The translations under genes were made by a program, and so were the position numbers. Of a DNA stretch of 64,000 nt, positions 41,807 through 50,074 are shown one piece after another. The stretch spans positions 682,001 through 746,000 of the forward strand of contig NZ_SOCP01000003.1 of the NCBI RefSeq assembly GCF_004364325.1, read 5' to 3'. Source of the DNA: Actinophytocola oryzae. Its GTDB lineage: Bacteria; Actinomycetota; Actinomycetes; Mycobacteriales; Pseudonocardiaceae. The notes beneath the pieces are model-generated. The model had not been told where the DNA came from and searched no databases. It saw nothing but the letters and a program-made list of their open reading frames with translations. The number at the start of each line of letters is the position of its first letter. Position 1 is the stretch's first letter.

Positions 41807-42688
41807 TCAGCCGGCCGCGCCGAGCTGGGTCACCTGCGTCAGCGCGACGTCGACCGTCCTGACCGGGTCGGTGATCGGGAACTGGACCGCCCGGATCGTC
41901 CGGTCCGGGTCGACGATCATGGTCAGGCGCTTGAGGCGGTCGACGCCGGAGGCGCGGAACGTCGGCAGCCGCAGTGCGGCGGTCAGCGTCAGCTCGTCGT
42001 CCGACAGCAGCGGGAACGGCAGGTCCACGTGCTCGGCGAACGCACCCAGCTCGTCGGTGCGCTGGGTGCTCAGCCCGTGCACCGTCGCGCCGAGCGCCCT
42101 GAACTCGTCGTAGCGGTCGCGGTAGGTGGTCGACTCCAGCGTGCAGCCCGCGGCGCCCGGGATGTCCCCCCAGTCCGGCGGGAGCGGGTTCCCGACCGGG
42201 ACGAACGCGCCGGGGAACGCGTACAGCACGGTCCACGACCGGCCGACCGGGTCGAGGAGCTCGCCGTCGTCCGCTGCCACGCGCAGTTCGGGGACGCGTC
42301 TGCCGACAAGGCCCCGCACCCGCCGCGCCTCGGCCGAGGACGGGGCGGTGGTGGCGGACAGCGAGCCGTCGCCGGACACGTGGCGGGTGCCCCAGTCCTG
42401 TAACGCGATGAGCACCGGCAGCAGGCCGTGGCCCTTGTCCGTCAGGCGGTACTCGAACCTCGGCGGGCGCGCCGAGTAGTCCACCTTCTCGACGATCCCG
42501 TTGGCCACCAACGCCTTCAGCCGCTCGGTCAGCGTCTTGCGGCTGACGGCGAGCGCCCGCTGCAGGTCGTCGAACCTGACGGTCCCGCCCGCGATGTCCC
42601 GCACGACCAGCAGCGTCCACCAGTCGCCGACGACGCCGAGGGCCTGCGCGATGGCGCAGTCGGCGTCGACCAGTTCGCTGTGCTTCAC
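41807..42688 (-). CDS. Fusion of HxlR regulator and peroxiredoxin
   Basis: 293 residues from a GTG at 42688. Residues ~1-110 are an HxlR winged helix (CAIAQALGVVGDWWTLLVVRDIAGG; FDDLQRALAVSRKTLTERLKALVANGIV); residues ~135-293 are an AhpC/TSA peroxiredoxin (VLYAFPGAFVPVG, then GAAGCTLESTTYRDRYDEFRALGATVHGLS). The C-T-L-E-S-T-x-x-R-D motif keeps the peroxidatic Cys; the usual resolving Cys five residues later is Thr, so it is 1-Cys. It may be a transcription factor that senses peroxide through its own Prx domain, or a Prx recruited to DNA. It is divergent from the MFS gene, with an inverted repeat between. Confidence 0.87.
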   Translation of the reverse strand: MKHSELVDADCAIAQALGVVGDWWTLLVVRDIAGGTVRFDDLQRALAVSRKTLTERLKALVANGIVEKVDYSARPPRFEYRLTDKGHGLLPVLIALQDWGTRHVSGDGSLSATTAPSSAEARRVRGLVGRRVPELRVAADDGELLDPVGRSWTVLYAFPGAFVPVGNPLPPDWGDIPGAAGCTLESTTYRDRYDEFRALGATVHGLSTQRTDELGAFAEHVDLPFPLLSDDELTLTAALRLPTFRASGVDRLKRLTMIVDPDRTIRAVQFPITDPVRTVDVALTQVTQLGAAG

Positions 42689-42731
42689 GTCCGTAACCCT
42701 CTCGCTTCGGGGCCCTCGTGCCAATAGAGTG

Positions 42732-42748
42732 AGTTCCCATTGTGAACT
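42732..42748. promoter_or_regulatory. Inverted repeat in the HxlR-Prx/MFS divergent promoter
   Basis: AGTTC-ccattgt-GAACT between the starts at 42688 and 42767. Position suggests an operator of the HxlR-peroxiredoxin protein. Confidence 0.45.
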
Positions 42749-42766
42749 TACTACTGGGGAGGGTGC

Positions 42767-43993
42767 ATGTTCTGGCGCTACTGGTCGGCGGCGGCGGTCA
42801 GCCAGTCCGGCACGGCGGTCACCGCGGTCGCGCTGCCGCTGGTCGCGGTCACGACGCTGGACGCGTCGGCGTTCGAGGTGAGCCTGCTGACGGTCGCGAC
42901 CTACCTCGCGTGGGCGGTGATCGGGCTGCCCGCGGGGGTGTTCGTCCAACGCCTGCCGCTGCGGGCGACGCAGATCGTGATGGACGTGCTGCGTGCGGTC
43001 GCCATCGGTTCGGTGCCGGTGGCGTGGTGGCTGGGCGGGCTCACGATGACGCACCTGGTCGCGGCGGCCCTGGTCATCAGCTTCGCGAACGTCGTGTTCG
43101 ACGTCGGCAGCCAGACGTTCCTGCCCTCGATCGTCAGCCGTGAGGAGCTGACCAGGCGCAACAGCCTCGTGTCGGCGACGCACTCCGCGACCATGCTCGG
43201 CGGCCCCAGCATCGGCGGCGTGGTCGTGCAGGTGCTCGGTGCCGTGCCGACGCTCCTGGTGGACGCGGTGAGCTTCGTCGTGTCGGCAGTGCTGCTGCGC
43301 GGCCTGCCCAGGGGGTCGGCACCCGCGGAGCCGGACCGCCCACCGATGGGCGTGATGATCCGCGAGGGCTGGCATTTCGTCACCCGGCACCCGGTGATGG
43401 GGCCGTGCATGTGGGGCGCGACCGCCGACAACTTCGCGAACGGCGCGCTCATGGCGATCATCCCGGTGTTCCTGGTGCGTGACCTGCACGCCTCCCCCGC
43501 GCTGGTCGGGGTCCTGATCGCCGCGGACGGGGTCGGCAGCCTCATCGGCGCCACCCTCGCGCCGTGGCTGACCGCCAGACTCGGCAGCGCGCGGGCACTG
43601 CTGGTCGGCGCGGTCGGCGGCGCGGCCGTGGCGCTGCTGATGCCGTCTGGCCACGGGGTGTGGGGCATGGTGGCGTTCGCCGTGGCCAACGTCGGGTTCG
43701 GCATCGGGGTCGTGGTGTTCAGCATCAACGCGCGGACACACCGCCAGGTGGCGAGCCCGCCGGAGCTGCTGTCCCGCGTGATCGCGACGGTCCGCATCGT
43801 GTCCTGGGGCGCGATCCCGTTCGGCGCCCTGCTCGGCGGCACTGTCGCGACGGTGCTGGGACCGCGAGGCGGCCTGTGGGTGGCATGCCTGCTGACACTG
43901 GTCGGCCCCGCGGTGGTGTGGTTCAGCCCGATCCGCCGACTGCGGGACCTGGTCGACGCACCAGCGCCAGTTGCTCCGGCACCAAGCAGATAG
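42767..43993 (+). CDS. MFS transporter (MFS_3-like)
   Basis: 408 residues with twelve hydrophobic segments. MFS_3/enterobactin-exporter style features are FWRYWSAAAVSQSGTAVTAVALPLVAV at the start, FLPSIVSREELTRRNSLVSATHSATMLGGPSIGG and PPELLSRVIATVRIVSWGAIPFGALLGG. Drug or siderophore export by proton antiport is typical. It is divergent from the HxlR-peroxiredoxin fusion and so may be switched on by oxidative or electrophile stress. Confidence 0.9.
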   Translation: MFWRYWSAAAVSQSGTAVTAVALPLVAVTTLDASAFEVSLLTVATYLAWAVIGLPAGVFVQRLPLRATQIVMDVLRAVAIGSVPVAWWLGGLTMTHLVAAALVISFANVVFDVGSQTFLPSIVSREELTRRNSLVSATHSATMLGGPSIGGVVVQVLGAVPTLLVDAVSFVVSAVLLRGLPRGSAPAEPDRPPMGVMIREGWHFVTRHPVMGPCMWGATADNFANGALMAIIPVFLVRDLHASPALVGVLIAADGVGSLIGATLAPWLTARLGSARALLVGAVGGAAVALLMPSGHGVWGMVAFAVANVGFGIGVVVFSINARTHRQVASPPELLSRVIATVRIVSWGAIPFGALLGGTVATVLGPRGGLWVACLLTLVGPAVVWFSPIRRLRDLVDAPAPVAPAPSR

Positions 43994-44067
43994 TGGCCGC
44001 CCCCGCCAGCACCCACGCTGACCGCGAACCGCGGAGATCGCCATGGCACGACGGGAGAGACTTGCTC

Positions 44068-44089
44068 TGTAACCCCTTATAGGGTTACA
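44068..44089. promoter_or_regulatory. Palindrome TGTAACCC-cttata-GGGTTACA
   Basis: Eight-base perfect arms, AT-rich centre. It sits 10 bases before a tiny ORF (44099) and between the MFS stop and the pobA stop. It could be an operator or a terminator; there is no T tract. Confidence 0.5.
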
Positions 44090-44098
44090 TATGGGGTC

Positions 44099-44155
44099 AT
44101 GCGGATCGTTCTGGCGGTGACGGTGTTCCTCCTGCTCGTGATCGCGTTCGTCTAG
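44099..44155 (+). CDS. Possible 18-residue membrane microprotein
   Basis: MRIVLAVTVFLLLVIAFV, a single hydrophobic helix, ending in a TAG that overlaps the pobA stop codon on the opposite strand. Only a weak GGGG precedes the ATG. The palindrome at 44068-44089 lies immediately upstream. Could be a real microprotein or chance. Confidence 0.3.
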   Translation: MRIVLAVTVFLLLVIAFV

Positions 44156-45309
44156 AAGCCGATCGGCAGGCCCGCGTAGTTCTCGGCGAGGCCGGTGGAC
44201 CCCGCGACGCTGCTCGCCACCCACCGCAGCTGCGACAGCTGGAGCTGCGCGTCGAACTCGTCGCCGCTCGCGTGCAGCATCGTGGTCATCCACCACGAGA
44301 AGTGCGTGCAGCGCCAGACCCGCCGCAGCGCACGGTCGGAGTACTCGTCGGCGAGCCGGGAGTCCTTCTCCCGCACCAGGGCCACGAGTGCGGGCGCCAG
44401 CAGCGCGACGTCGGACACCGCCAGGTTCAGGCCCTTCGCGCCGGTCGGCGGGACGATGTGGGCGGCATCGCCTGCCAGGAAGACCCGGCTGTGCCGCATC
44501 GGCGCCTGCACGAGGCTGCGCATCGGCAGCACGCTCTTCTCCGTGATCGGCCCCCGCGTCAGCTTCCAGCCGTCCTGCCCGTGCCCGAGGCGCGTGGCGA
44601 GGGCGTCCCAGATCCGCTCGTCGGACCACTCCCCGATGTCCGTGTCCGCGGGCACCTGCAGGTAGAGGCGGGTGACCGTGGGCGATCGCATGGAGTTGAG
44701 TGCGAACCCGTCCGGGTGCCAGGCGTAGATCAGCTCATCGGTGGAGGGCGCCACCGACGCGAGCACGCCGAGCCACGAGTACCCGTACGTTCGCTCCCAC
44801 GTGCGCCCCGGCACCACCGACCGGGTGGGCCCGAACGAGCCGTCGCACCCCACGACGACGTCCGCGTCGAGCCGGGTCTCGACGCCGTCGACGGTGAACG
44901 TCACGTACGGGTCGTCCGGGTCGTGGACCTGGGTGTCCCGCACGTCGTAGCGCACTTCCTGACCCGCCGCGTCCCGTGCCCTGCCGAGGTCCTTCTGCAC
45001 CTCCGTCTGCCCGTAGACCCACACACCGCGCCCGACGAGGTCGTGGAAGTCGATGTGGTGCCGCTCGGCGGGCCACTGCAGGTAGATCCCCCGGTGCTCG
45101 TCGCCCTCCCGCGTCAGCCGGTCGCCCAGCCCGACGGACTTCAGCAGCTCTACGCTCGAGTGCTCGAGGATGCCCGCCCGGATGCGGGACTCGACGTAGT
45201 CACGCGTCCGTGTCTCGACCACGACCGACTCGACGCCACCCGCCGCGAGCAGGTGTGACAGCAACAGACCGGCAGGCCCCGCGCCGATGATGGCCACCTG
45301 GGTACGCAT
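44152..45309 (-). CDS. pobA: 4-hydroxybenzoate 3-monooxygenase
   Basis: 385 residues from the ATG at 45309 (Pseudomonas enzyme ~394). FAD-binding GAGPAG (residues 9-14), the second FAD motif GCDGSFGPTRS, and GDAAHIVPPTGAKGLNLA near 280 are intact; RIRAGILEHSSVELL is the substrate-side loop typical of PobA. It hydroxylates 4-hydroxybenzoate to protocatechuate with NADPH or NADH and oxygen, feeding PcaHG encoded 2 kb away. It has its own promoter overlapping the end of the IclR gene, where a site like that before pcaH is found (45353-45369). Confidence 0.95.
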   Translation of the reverse strand: MRTQVAIIGAGPAGLLLSHLLAAGGVESVVVETRTRDYVESRIRAGILEHSSVELLKSVGLGDRLTREGDEHRGIYLQWPAERHHIDFHDLVGRGVWVYGQTEVQKDLGRARDAAGQEVRYDVRDTQVHDPDDPYVTFTVDGVETRLDADVVVGCDGSFGPTRSVVPGRTWERTYGYSWLGVLASVAPSTDELIYAWHPDGFALNSMRSPTVTRLYLQVPADTDIGEWSDERIWDALATRLGHGQDGWKLTRGPITEKSVLPMRSLVQAPMRHSRVFLAGDAAHIVPPTGAKGLNLAVSDVALLAPALVALVREKDSRLADEYSDRALRRVWRCTHFSWWMTTMLHASGDEFDAQLQLSQLRWVASSVAGSTGLAENYAGLPIGF

Positions 45310-45345
45310 GGCACCAGTCAAGACCGGCACCCCGGTCCGCGCCAA

Positions 45346-46110
45346 TCAGTCGCTTTCACCCAGTGGAAGGCTGCGGCCGATCCCCTGTGCCGCGACCTGG
45401 AGCGCGGCCACCAGTCGCGGCCGTGACCGGCCGAGGCTCGGCACGACCATGCCCAGCGCGGCGACCACGGGACCGCCCGCCACCCGGATGGGCACCGCCA
45501 CCGAGCACGCGCCGAGGCTCATCTCCTCACTGGTCTGCGCGAACCCGTCGCGGAGCACCCGGCGCAGCTCGGCACGCAGTCGACCCGGTTGGGTGATGGT
45601 GTACGGGGTGATGCGGTTCAGGTTCGTGAACACCCAGGCCCGCACGTCGTCCGGGGCGTGCGCGAGCAGCACCTTGCCGACGCCGGTCGCGTACAGCGGC
45701 AGCCGGGAGCCGACGTCGCTCACCACCGGCACCGAGACGTGCCCGGCGAGCCGGTCTACGTAGAGCGCCGAGGTGCCGTCGCGCACGGCGAGGTGGACGG
45801 TCGCGAGCGTGGCACCGTAGAGGTCGTGGAGGAAGGGCGAGGCCACCTGCCGCAGTCCTGACTGGACGGGCGAGAGCAGCCCGAGGTCCCACAACCGCCT
45901 GCCGACGACGTACTCCCCTGTGGTGCGCCTGGTCAGCGCTCCCCACTCGACCAGCTCGTTGACCAGCCGGAACGCCGTCGCGAGCGGCAGGTCGGCCCGC
46001 TTGGCGAGGACAGTCAGCGTCATGCTCCGGTGCTCGCCGTCGAACGCGCCGAGCAGCGCGAGCACCCGGGACGCCACGCTCGCCCCCGGGCTCCGGCCGT
46101 TCCCCGCCAC
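45346..46110 (-). CDS. IclR-family regulator of the pob/pca genes
   Basis: 254 residues. N-terminal winged helix (SVASRVLALLGAFDGEHRSMTLTVLAKRADLPLATAFRLVNELVEWG) and the IclR effector domain (LYATGVGKVLLAHAPDDVRAWV; ACSVAVPIRVAGGPVVAALGMV). PcaR/PcaU/PobR-type IclR proteins bind protocatechuate or 4-hydroxybenzoate, and its position between pobA and pcaH fits that role. It is divergent from pcaH with a 17-bp inverted-repeat site at 46122-46138. Confidence 0.9.
   Translation of the reverse strand: MAGNGRSPGASVASRVLALLGAFDGEHRSMTLTVLAKRADLPLATAFRLVNELVEWGALTRRTTGEYVVGRRLWDLGLLSPVQSGLRQVASPFLHDLYGATLATVHLAVRDGTSALYVDRLAGHVSVPVVSDVGSRLPLYATGVGKVLLAHAPDDVRAWVFTNLNRITPYTITQPGRLRAELRRVLRDGFAQTSEEMSLGACSVAVPIRVAGGPVVAALGMVVPSLGRSRPRLVAALQVAAQGIGRSLPLGESD
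45353..45369. promoter_or_regulatory. IclR-type site before pobA
   Basis: CTTTCACCCAGTGGAAG, 44 bases before the pobA start and within the end of the IclR coding region. It matches the 46122-46138 site at 13 of 17 positions. Confidence 0.55.
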
Positions 46111-46121
46111 CCCGATCGATC

Positions 46122-46138
46122 CTTCCGCTGAGTGGAAG
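46122..46138. promoter_or_regulatory. IclR-type site between IclR gene and pcaH
   Basis: CTTCC-gctgagt-GGAAG, a perfect 5-bp inverted repeat 12 bases upstream of the IclR start and 44 bases before pcaH. The match to the site before pobA supports one regulator for both units. Confidence 0.65.
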
Positions 46139-46181
46139 CCAAGTCTCGCACCCGCAGGCCGTCCGGCCTAGTTTCCAGGAT

Positions 46182-46973
46182 GTGACCGAAGCCCCGCCTC
46201 GCGGCGTCACGCCGCCGGCCGCGTCGTCCGACGCAGCGGCCGCCACCCAGGACGAGATCAACGCCGAGATCGCCGCCATCGCAGCCACCCGAACGGGCGA
46301 CGAGCCACAGCCCCGGCTCGACTACGCGCCGTATCGCAGCAGCATCCTGCGGCACCCGACCAAGGCGCTCCACCAGGCCGACCCCGAACTGGTCGAGCTG
46401 GTCGCGCCGGTGTTCGGCCACCAGGACGTCGACGCGCTCGAGTCGAACCTGACCATCCAGCACCGGGGCGAGCCACTCGGCGAGCGGATCGTCGTGACCG
46501 GCCGGATCATCGACGGCGACGGCAGGCCGGTCGCGAACCAGCTGGTGGAGATCTGGCAGGCCAACGCGTCCGGCCGCTACGCCCACCAGCGGGACCAGCA
46601 CCCGGCGCCGCTCGACCCGAACTTCACCGGCACCGGCCGCTGCCTCACCGGGCCGGACGGCTCCTACCGGTTCACGACGATCAAGCCGGGCCCGTACCCG
46701 TGGCGCAACCACGACAACGCGTGGCGGCCCGCGCACATCCACTTCTCGCTGTTCGGCACCGACTTCACCCAGCGGATGATCACCCAGATGTACTTCCCCG
46801 GCGACCCGCTGTTCGCGATCGACCCGATCTTCCAGTCGATCGTGGACCCGAAAGCCCGCGAACGGCTGATCGCGACCTACGACCACGGCGTGACCGTGCC
46901 CGAGACCTCGACCGGCTACCGCTGGGACATCGTGCTCACCGGCGGTCACCGCACCTGGACGGAGCCCTCATGA
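46182..46973 (+). CDS. pcaH: Protocatechuate 3,4-dioxygenase beta subunit
   Basis: 263 residues from a GTG at 46182. The Fe(III) ligands of intradiol dioxygenases are visible: Tyr133 in SGRYAHQ, Tyr172 in GPYPWRNH, and His185 and His187 in RPAHIHFS. With PcaG it cleaves protocatechuate to 3-carboxy-cis,cis-muconate. First gene of pcaHGFIJ; its stop overlaps pcaG by four bases. An Ala-rich N-terminus of ~25 residues is longer than in proteobacterial enzymes. Confidence 0.96.
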   Translation: MTEAPPRGVTPPAASSDAAAATQDEINAEIAAIAATRTGDEPQPRLDYAPYRSSILRHPTKALHQADPELVELVAPVFGHQDVDALESNLTIQHRGEPLGERIVVTGRIIDGDGRPVANQLVEIWQANASGRYAHQRDQHPAPLDPNFTGTGRCLTGPDGSYRFTTIKPGPYPWRNHDNAWRPAHIHFSLFGTDFTQRMITQMYFPGDPLFAIDPIFQSIVDPKARERLIATYDHGVTVPETSTGYRWDIVLTGGHRTWTEPS

Positions 46974-47488
46974 CCGCGACCCCCGGCCAGACGATCGGTC
47001 CGTTCTTCGGCTACTCGCTCCCGTACGAGGGTGGCCCGGACCTGGTCCCGCACAACCACCCCGACGCGATCCGCCTGCACGGCTCCGTGCGTGACGGCGC
47101 CGGTGCCCCCGTGCCGGACGCGTTGCTGGAGATCTGGCAGGCCGACGGCGCCGGGAACGTGCCCGCGGTGGGTGGGTCGCTGCACCGCGACGGCTACACG
47201 TTCACCGGCTGGGGCCGCGCGGCGACCGACAACACCGGCCACTACACGTTCACGACCGTCGAGCCGGGTGCGCCGTTCATCGCTCTGACGGTGTTCGCGC
47301 GGGGTCTGATGAACCGGCTCTTCACCCGGATCTACCTGCCGGACGCGACCGACCCGTTCCTGGAGACGGTGCCGGCCGGGCGGCGTGAGACGTTGGTCGC
47401 ACATCGCGAGCCGGAAGGGCTCCGGTTCGACGTCGTGTTGCAGGGTGAGGGGGAGACGGTCTTCCTCACCTACCCGGGGCACTCATGA
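46970..47488 (+). CDS. pcaG: Protocatechuate 3,4-dioxygenase alpha subunit
   Basis: 172 residues. MTATPGQTIGPFFGYSLPYEGG is the usual N-terminus and IALTVFARGLMNRLFTRIYLPD the core strand; the iron Tyr/His ligands are lacking, as is normal for the alpha subunit. Forms the alpha/beta protomer with PcaH. Overlaps both neighbours by four bases. Confidence 0.95.
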   Translation: MTATPGQTIGPFFGYSLPYEGGPDLVPHNHPDAIRLHGSVRDGAGAPVPDALLEIWQADGAGNVPAVGGSLHRDGYTFTGWGRAATDNTGHYTFTTVEPGAPFIALTVFARGLMNRLFTRIYLPDATDPFLETVPAGRRETLVAHREPEGLRFDVVLQGEGETVFLTYPGHS

Positions 47489-48654
47489 GCAACGCATTCG
47501 TGTACGACGCGGTACGCACCCCCTTCGGCCGCTTCGACGGCGCGCTGTCGAAGGAGCGCCCGGACGATCTCGCCGCCGCGGTCCTGAGCGCGCTGGCCGA
47601 GCGGACTCCCGGACTGGACACCGGCCAGGTCGACGAGGTGGTGCTCGGGCTCGCGAACGGCGCGGGTGAGGACAACCGCAACGTCGGCAGGATGGCCGTG
47701 CTGCTGGCCGGCTACCCGGTGACCGTGCCGGGTTCGACGATCAACCGGCTGTGCGGGTCCGGGCTGGACGCCGTGATGTCGGCGTCGAGGCAGATCGAGA
47801 CGGGCGACGCGTCGATCGTGGTGGCGGGCGGCGTCGAGTCGATGACCAGGGCGCCGTGGGTGCTGCCGAAGCCGGACCGCGCGTTCCCGGCCCGGGACGT
47901 GACCGCGGTGTCCACGACCCTGGGCTGGCGCCTGGTGAACCCACGCATGCCGAAGGAGTGGACGGTGTCGCTCGGCGAGGCCAACGAGCAGCTCCAGGAG
48001 GAGTTCGGCATCTCCCGGGAGCGCCAGGACGCCTTCGCCGAGCGGTCTCACCGGCTCGCGCACGCCGCCTGGGAAGCGGGTTTCTACGACGACCTCACCG
48101 TCCCGGTCGGGGACCTGACCCGCGACGAGAGCATCCGCGCGGACACGTCGCCCGAGAAGCTGGCCAAGCTCAAGCCGTCGTTCCGGCCGGACGGGACGAT
48201 CACCGCGGGCAACGCGTCGCCGCTGAACGACGGCGCGTCCGCGGTGCTGGTGGCAGGCGAGTCCGCGGGCCTCGGCCAGGACCCGGTGGCGCGGATCGCC
48301 GGGCGGGCCGCTGCCGCGCTGGAGCCGCAGCGGTTCGGGTACGCGCCGGTCGAGGCCGCGAACCGAGCGCTGGAGCGGGCGGGCATCACCTGGTCGGACG
48401 TGGGCGCGGTCGAGCTGAACGAGGCGTTCGCCGTCCAGTCGGTGGCGTGTGTCGACGCGTGGAAGATCGACCAGGAGATCGTCAACACCCGGGGCGGCGC
48501 CATCGCGATCGGGCACCCGCTCGGCGCGTCCGGCGGCCGCATCCTCGGCACGCTGGCGAAGGTGCTGCGCGAGGACGGACACCGCTGGGGCGTGGCGGCG
48601 ATCTGCATCGGCGTCGGCCAGGGGCTCGCGGTGGTGCTGGAGAACGTCTCGTGA
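47485..48654 (+). CDS. pcaF: Beta-ketoadipyl-CoA thiolase
   Basis: 389 residues. Thiolase catalytic residues are Cys90 (NRLCGSG), His344 (AIGHPLGASG) and Cys374 (ICIGVGQG). In the pathway it splits beta-ketoadipyl-CoA to succinyl-CoA and acetyl-CoA. Context (pcaHG before, pcaIJ after, four-base overlaps) separates it from ordinary acetyl-CoA acetyltransferases. Confidence 0.94.
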   Translation: MSNAFVYDAVRTPFGRFDGALSKERPDDLAAAVLSALAERTPGLDTGQVDEVVLGLANGAGEDNRNVGRMAVLLAGYPVTVPGSTINRLCGSGLDAVMSASRQIETGDASIVVAGGVESMTRAPWVLPKPDRAFPARDVTAVSTTLGWRLVNPRMPKEWTVSLGEANEQLQEEFGISRERQDAFAERSHRLAHAAWEAGFYDDLTVPVGDLTRDESIRADTSPEKLAKLKPSFRPDGTITAGNASPLNDGASAVLVAGESAGLGQDPVARIAGRAAAALEPQRFGYAPVEAANRALERAGITWSDVGAVELNEAFAVQSVACVDAWKIDQEIVNTRGGAIAIGHPLGASGGRILGTLAKVLREDGHRWGVAAICIGVGQGLAVVLENVS

Positions 48655-49346
48655 CGTCGCTGTGCGAGTCCGCCGACGAGGCCGTGGCCGGGATCTCCGA
48701 CGGTGCCACGGTCCTCATCGGCGGGTTCGGCACGGCGGGCCAGCCGGTGGAGCTGATCGACGCGTTGTTGCGGTCGGGTCCGAGGGAGCTGACCGTGGTG
48801 TCGAACAACGCGGGCAACGGCGAGCACGGGCTCGCGGCACTGCTGAAGGCGGGCCAGGTGCGGCGGATCCTGTGCTCGTTCCCGCGTCAGAAGGACTCGT
48901 ACGTGTTCGACGAGCTGTACCGGTCGGGCCGCATCGAGCTGGAGGTGGTTCCCCAGGGGAACCTGGCGGAACGGCTGCGTGCCGCCGGCGCGGGAATCGG
49001 CGCGTTCTACTGCCCGACCGGCGTCGGCACGCCGCTCGCCGACGGCAAGGAGACCCGCACCATCGACGGGCGGGACTACGTGCTGGAGTACCCGATCCAC
49101 GGCGACGCCGCGTTGATCAAGGCACACCGGGCGGACACCCTCGGCAACCTCGTCTACCGCAAGACGGCGCGGAACTTCGGGCCCGTGATGGCCACGGCGG
49201 CGAAAGTGACCGTGGCACAGGTGCTTTCCGTGTCCGAACCGGGCACGCTGGACCCGGAGGCGGTGGTGACGCCCGGCATCTTCGTCGACCGCGTCGTCGC
49301 CTGCCCGTCACCGGCGGTGCTCGCGGAGGAAGGGGCGGCAGGGTGA
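48651..49346 (+). CDS. pcaI: 3-oxoadipate CoA-transferase subunit A
   Basis: 231 residues from GTG 48651. CoA-transferase family I alpha: ISDGATVLIGGFGTAGQPVELIDALL and VSNNAGNGEHGLAALLKAGQVRR. It transfers CoA from succinyl-CoA to beta-ketoadipate with PcaJ. Overlaps pcaF and pcaJ by four bases each. Confidence 0.94.
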   Translation: MTSLCESADEAVAGISDGATVLIGGFGTAGQPVELIDALLRSGPRELTVVSNNAGNGEHGLAALLKAGQVRRILCSFPRQKDSYVFDELYRSGRIELEVVPQGNLAERLRAAGAGIGAFYCPTGVGTPLADGKETRTIDGRDYVLEYPIHGDAALIKAHRADTLGNLVYRKTARNFGPVMATAAKVTVAQVLSVSEPGTLDPEAVVTPGIFVDRVVACPSPAVLAEEGAAG

Positions 49347-49972
49347 GCCGAGGAGACCGGCTGGATCGCGCGGGTATCGCACGCCTCGTGGCACAGGACA
49401 TCCCGCCGGGGTCGTACGTGAACCTCGGCATCGGCCAGCCGACACTGGTGGCCGACCACCTCGCCGAGGACTCGGGGGTCGTCCTCCACACGGAGAACGG
49501 CATGCTCGGCATGGGCCGCGCTGCCAAGGGGTCGGAGATCGACCCCGACCTGCTCAACGCGGGCAAGATCCCCGTGACGGAGACTCCTGGCGCGTCGTAC
49601 TTCCACCACGCGGACTCGTTCGCGATGATGCGCGGCGGCCACCTGGACGTGTGCGTGCTCGGGGCGTTCCAGGTGTCGTTCACCGGCGACCTCGCCAACT
49701 GGCACACCGGCGAGCCGGACGCGATCCCCGCGGTCGGTGGCGCCATGGACCTGGCGATCGGCGCGAAGTCGGTGTTCGTGATGATGACGCTCTTCACCGA
49801 TGCCGGCGCGCCGAAGCTGGTGCCGTCGTGCGACTACCCGCTGACCGGGCTGCGGTGCGTGAGCCGCGTGTACACGGACTACGGCGTTTTCCTGTTGGAT
49901 CAGGACGGGGTGACGATTCGCGAAACTTTCGGAATCGAGGAACCCGACCTACGGGCCAAGCTGGGACTTTGA
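49343..49972 (+). CDS. pcaJ: 3-oxoadipate CoA-transferase subunit B
   Basis: 209 residues from GTG 49343. NLGIGQPTLVADHL and the catalytic Glu in HTENGMLGMG identify the beta subunit. Last gene of this pca unit; pcaB, pcaC and pcaD (or a pcaL fusion) are not present in the window, so part of the route must be encoded elsewhere. Confidence 0.94.
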   Translation: MSRGDRLDRAGIARLVAQDIPPGSYVNLGIGQPTLVADHLAEDSGVVLHTENGMLGMGRAAKGSEIDPDLLNAGKIPVTETPGASYFHHADSFAMMRGGHLDVCVLGAFQVSFTGDLANWHTGEPDAIPAVGGAMDLAIGAKSVFVMMTLFTDAGAPKLVPSCDYPLTGLRCVSRVYTDYGVFLLDQDGVTIRETFGIEEPDLRAKLGL

Positions 49973-50074
49973 CCTGACCACGAAGTTATCCGGTCGAGAT
50001 TGAACCGTGATCGTCTACGTTCCGTATTCAGCTGTGTAAGCCGGCGTGTCCCTTTCCCCACATGAGGTGTGAAG

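Noticed and set aside
42900-44629. Long minus-strand frame opposite the MFS gene, continuous with the HxlR-peroxiredoxin frame
   Set aside because: Arg/His-rich shadow of the MFS coding strand; the real fusion protein starts at 42688 with a ribosome site.
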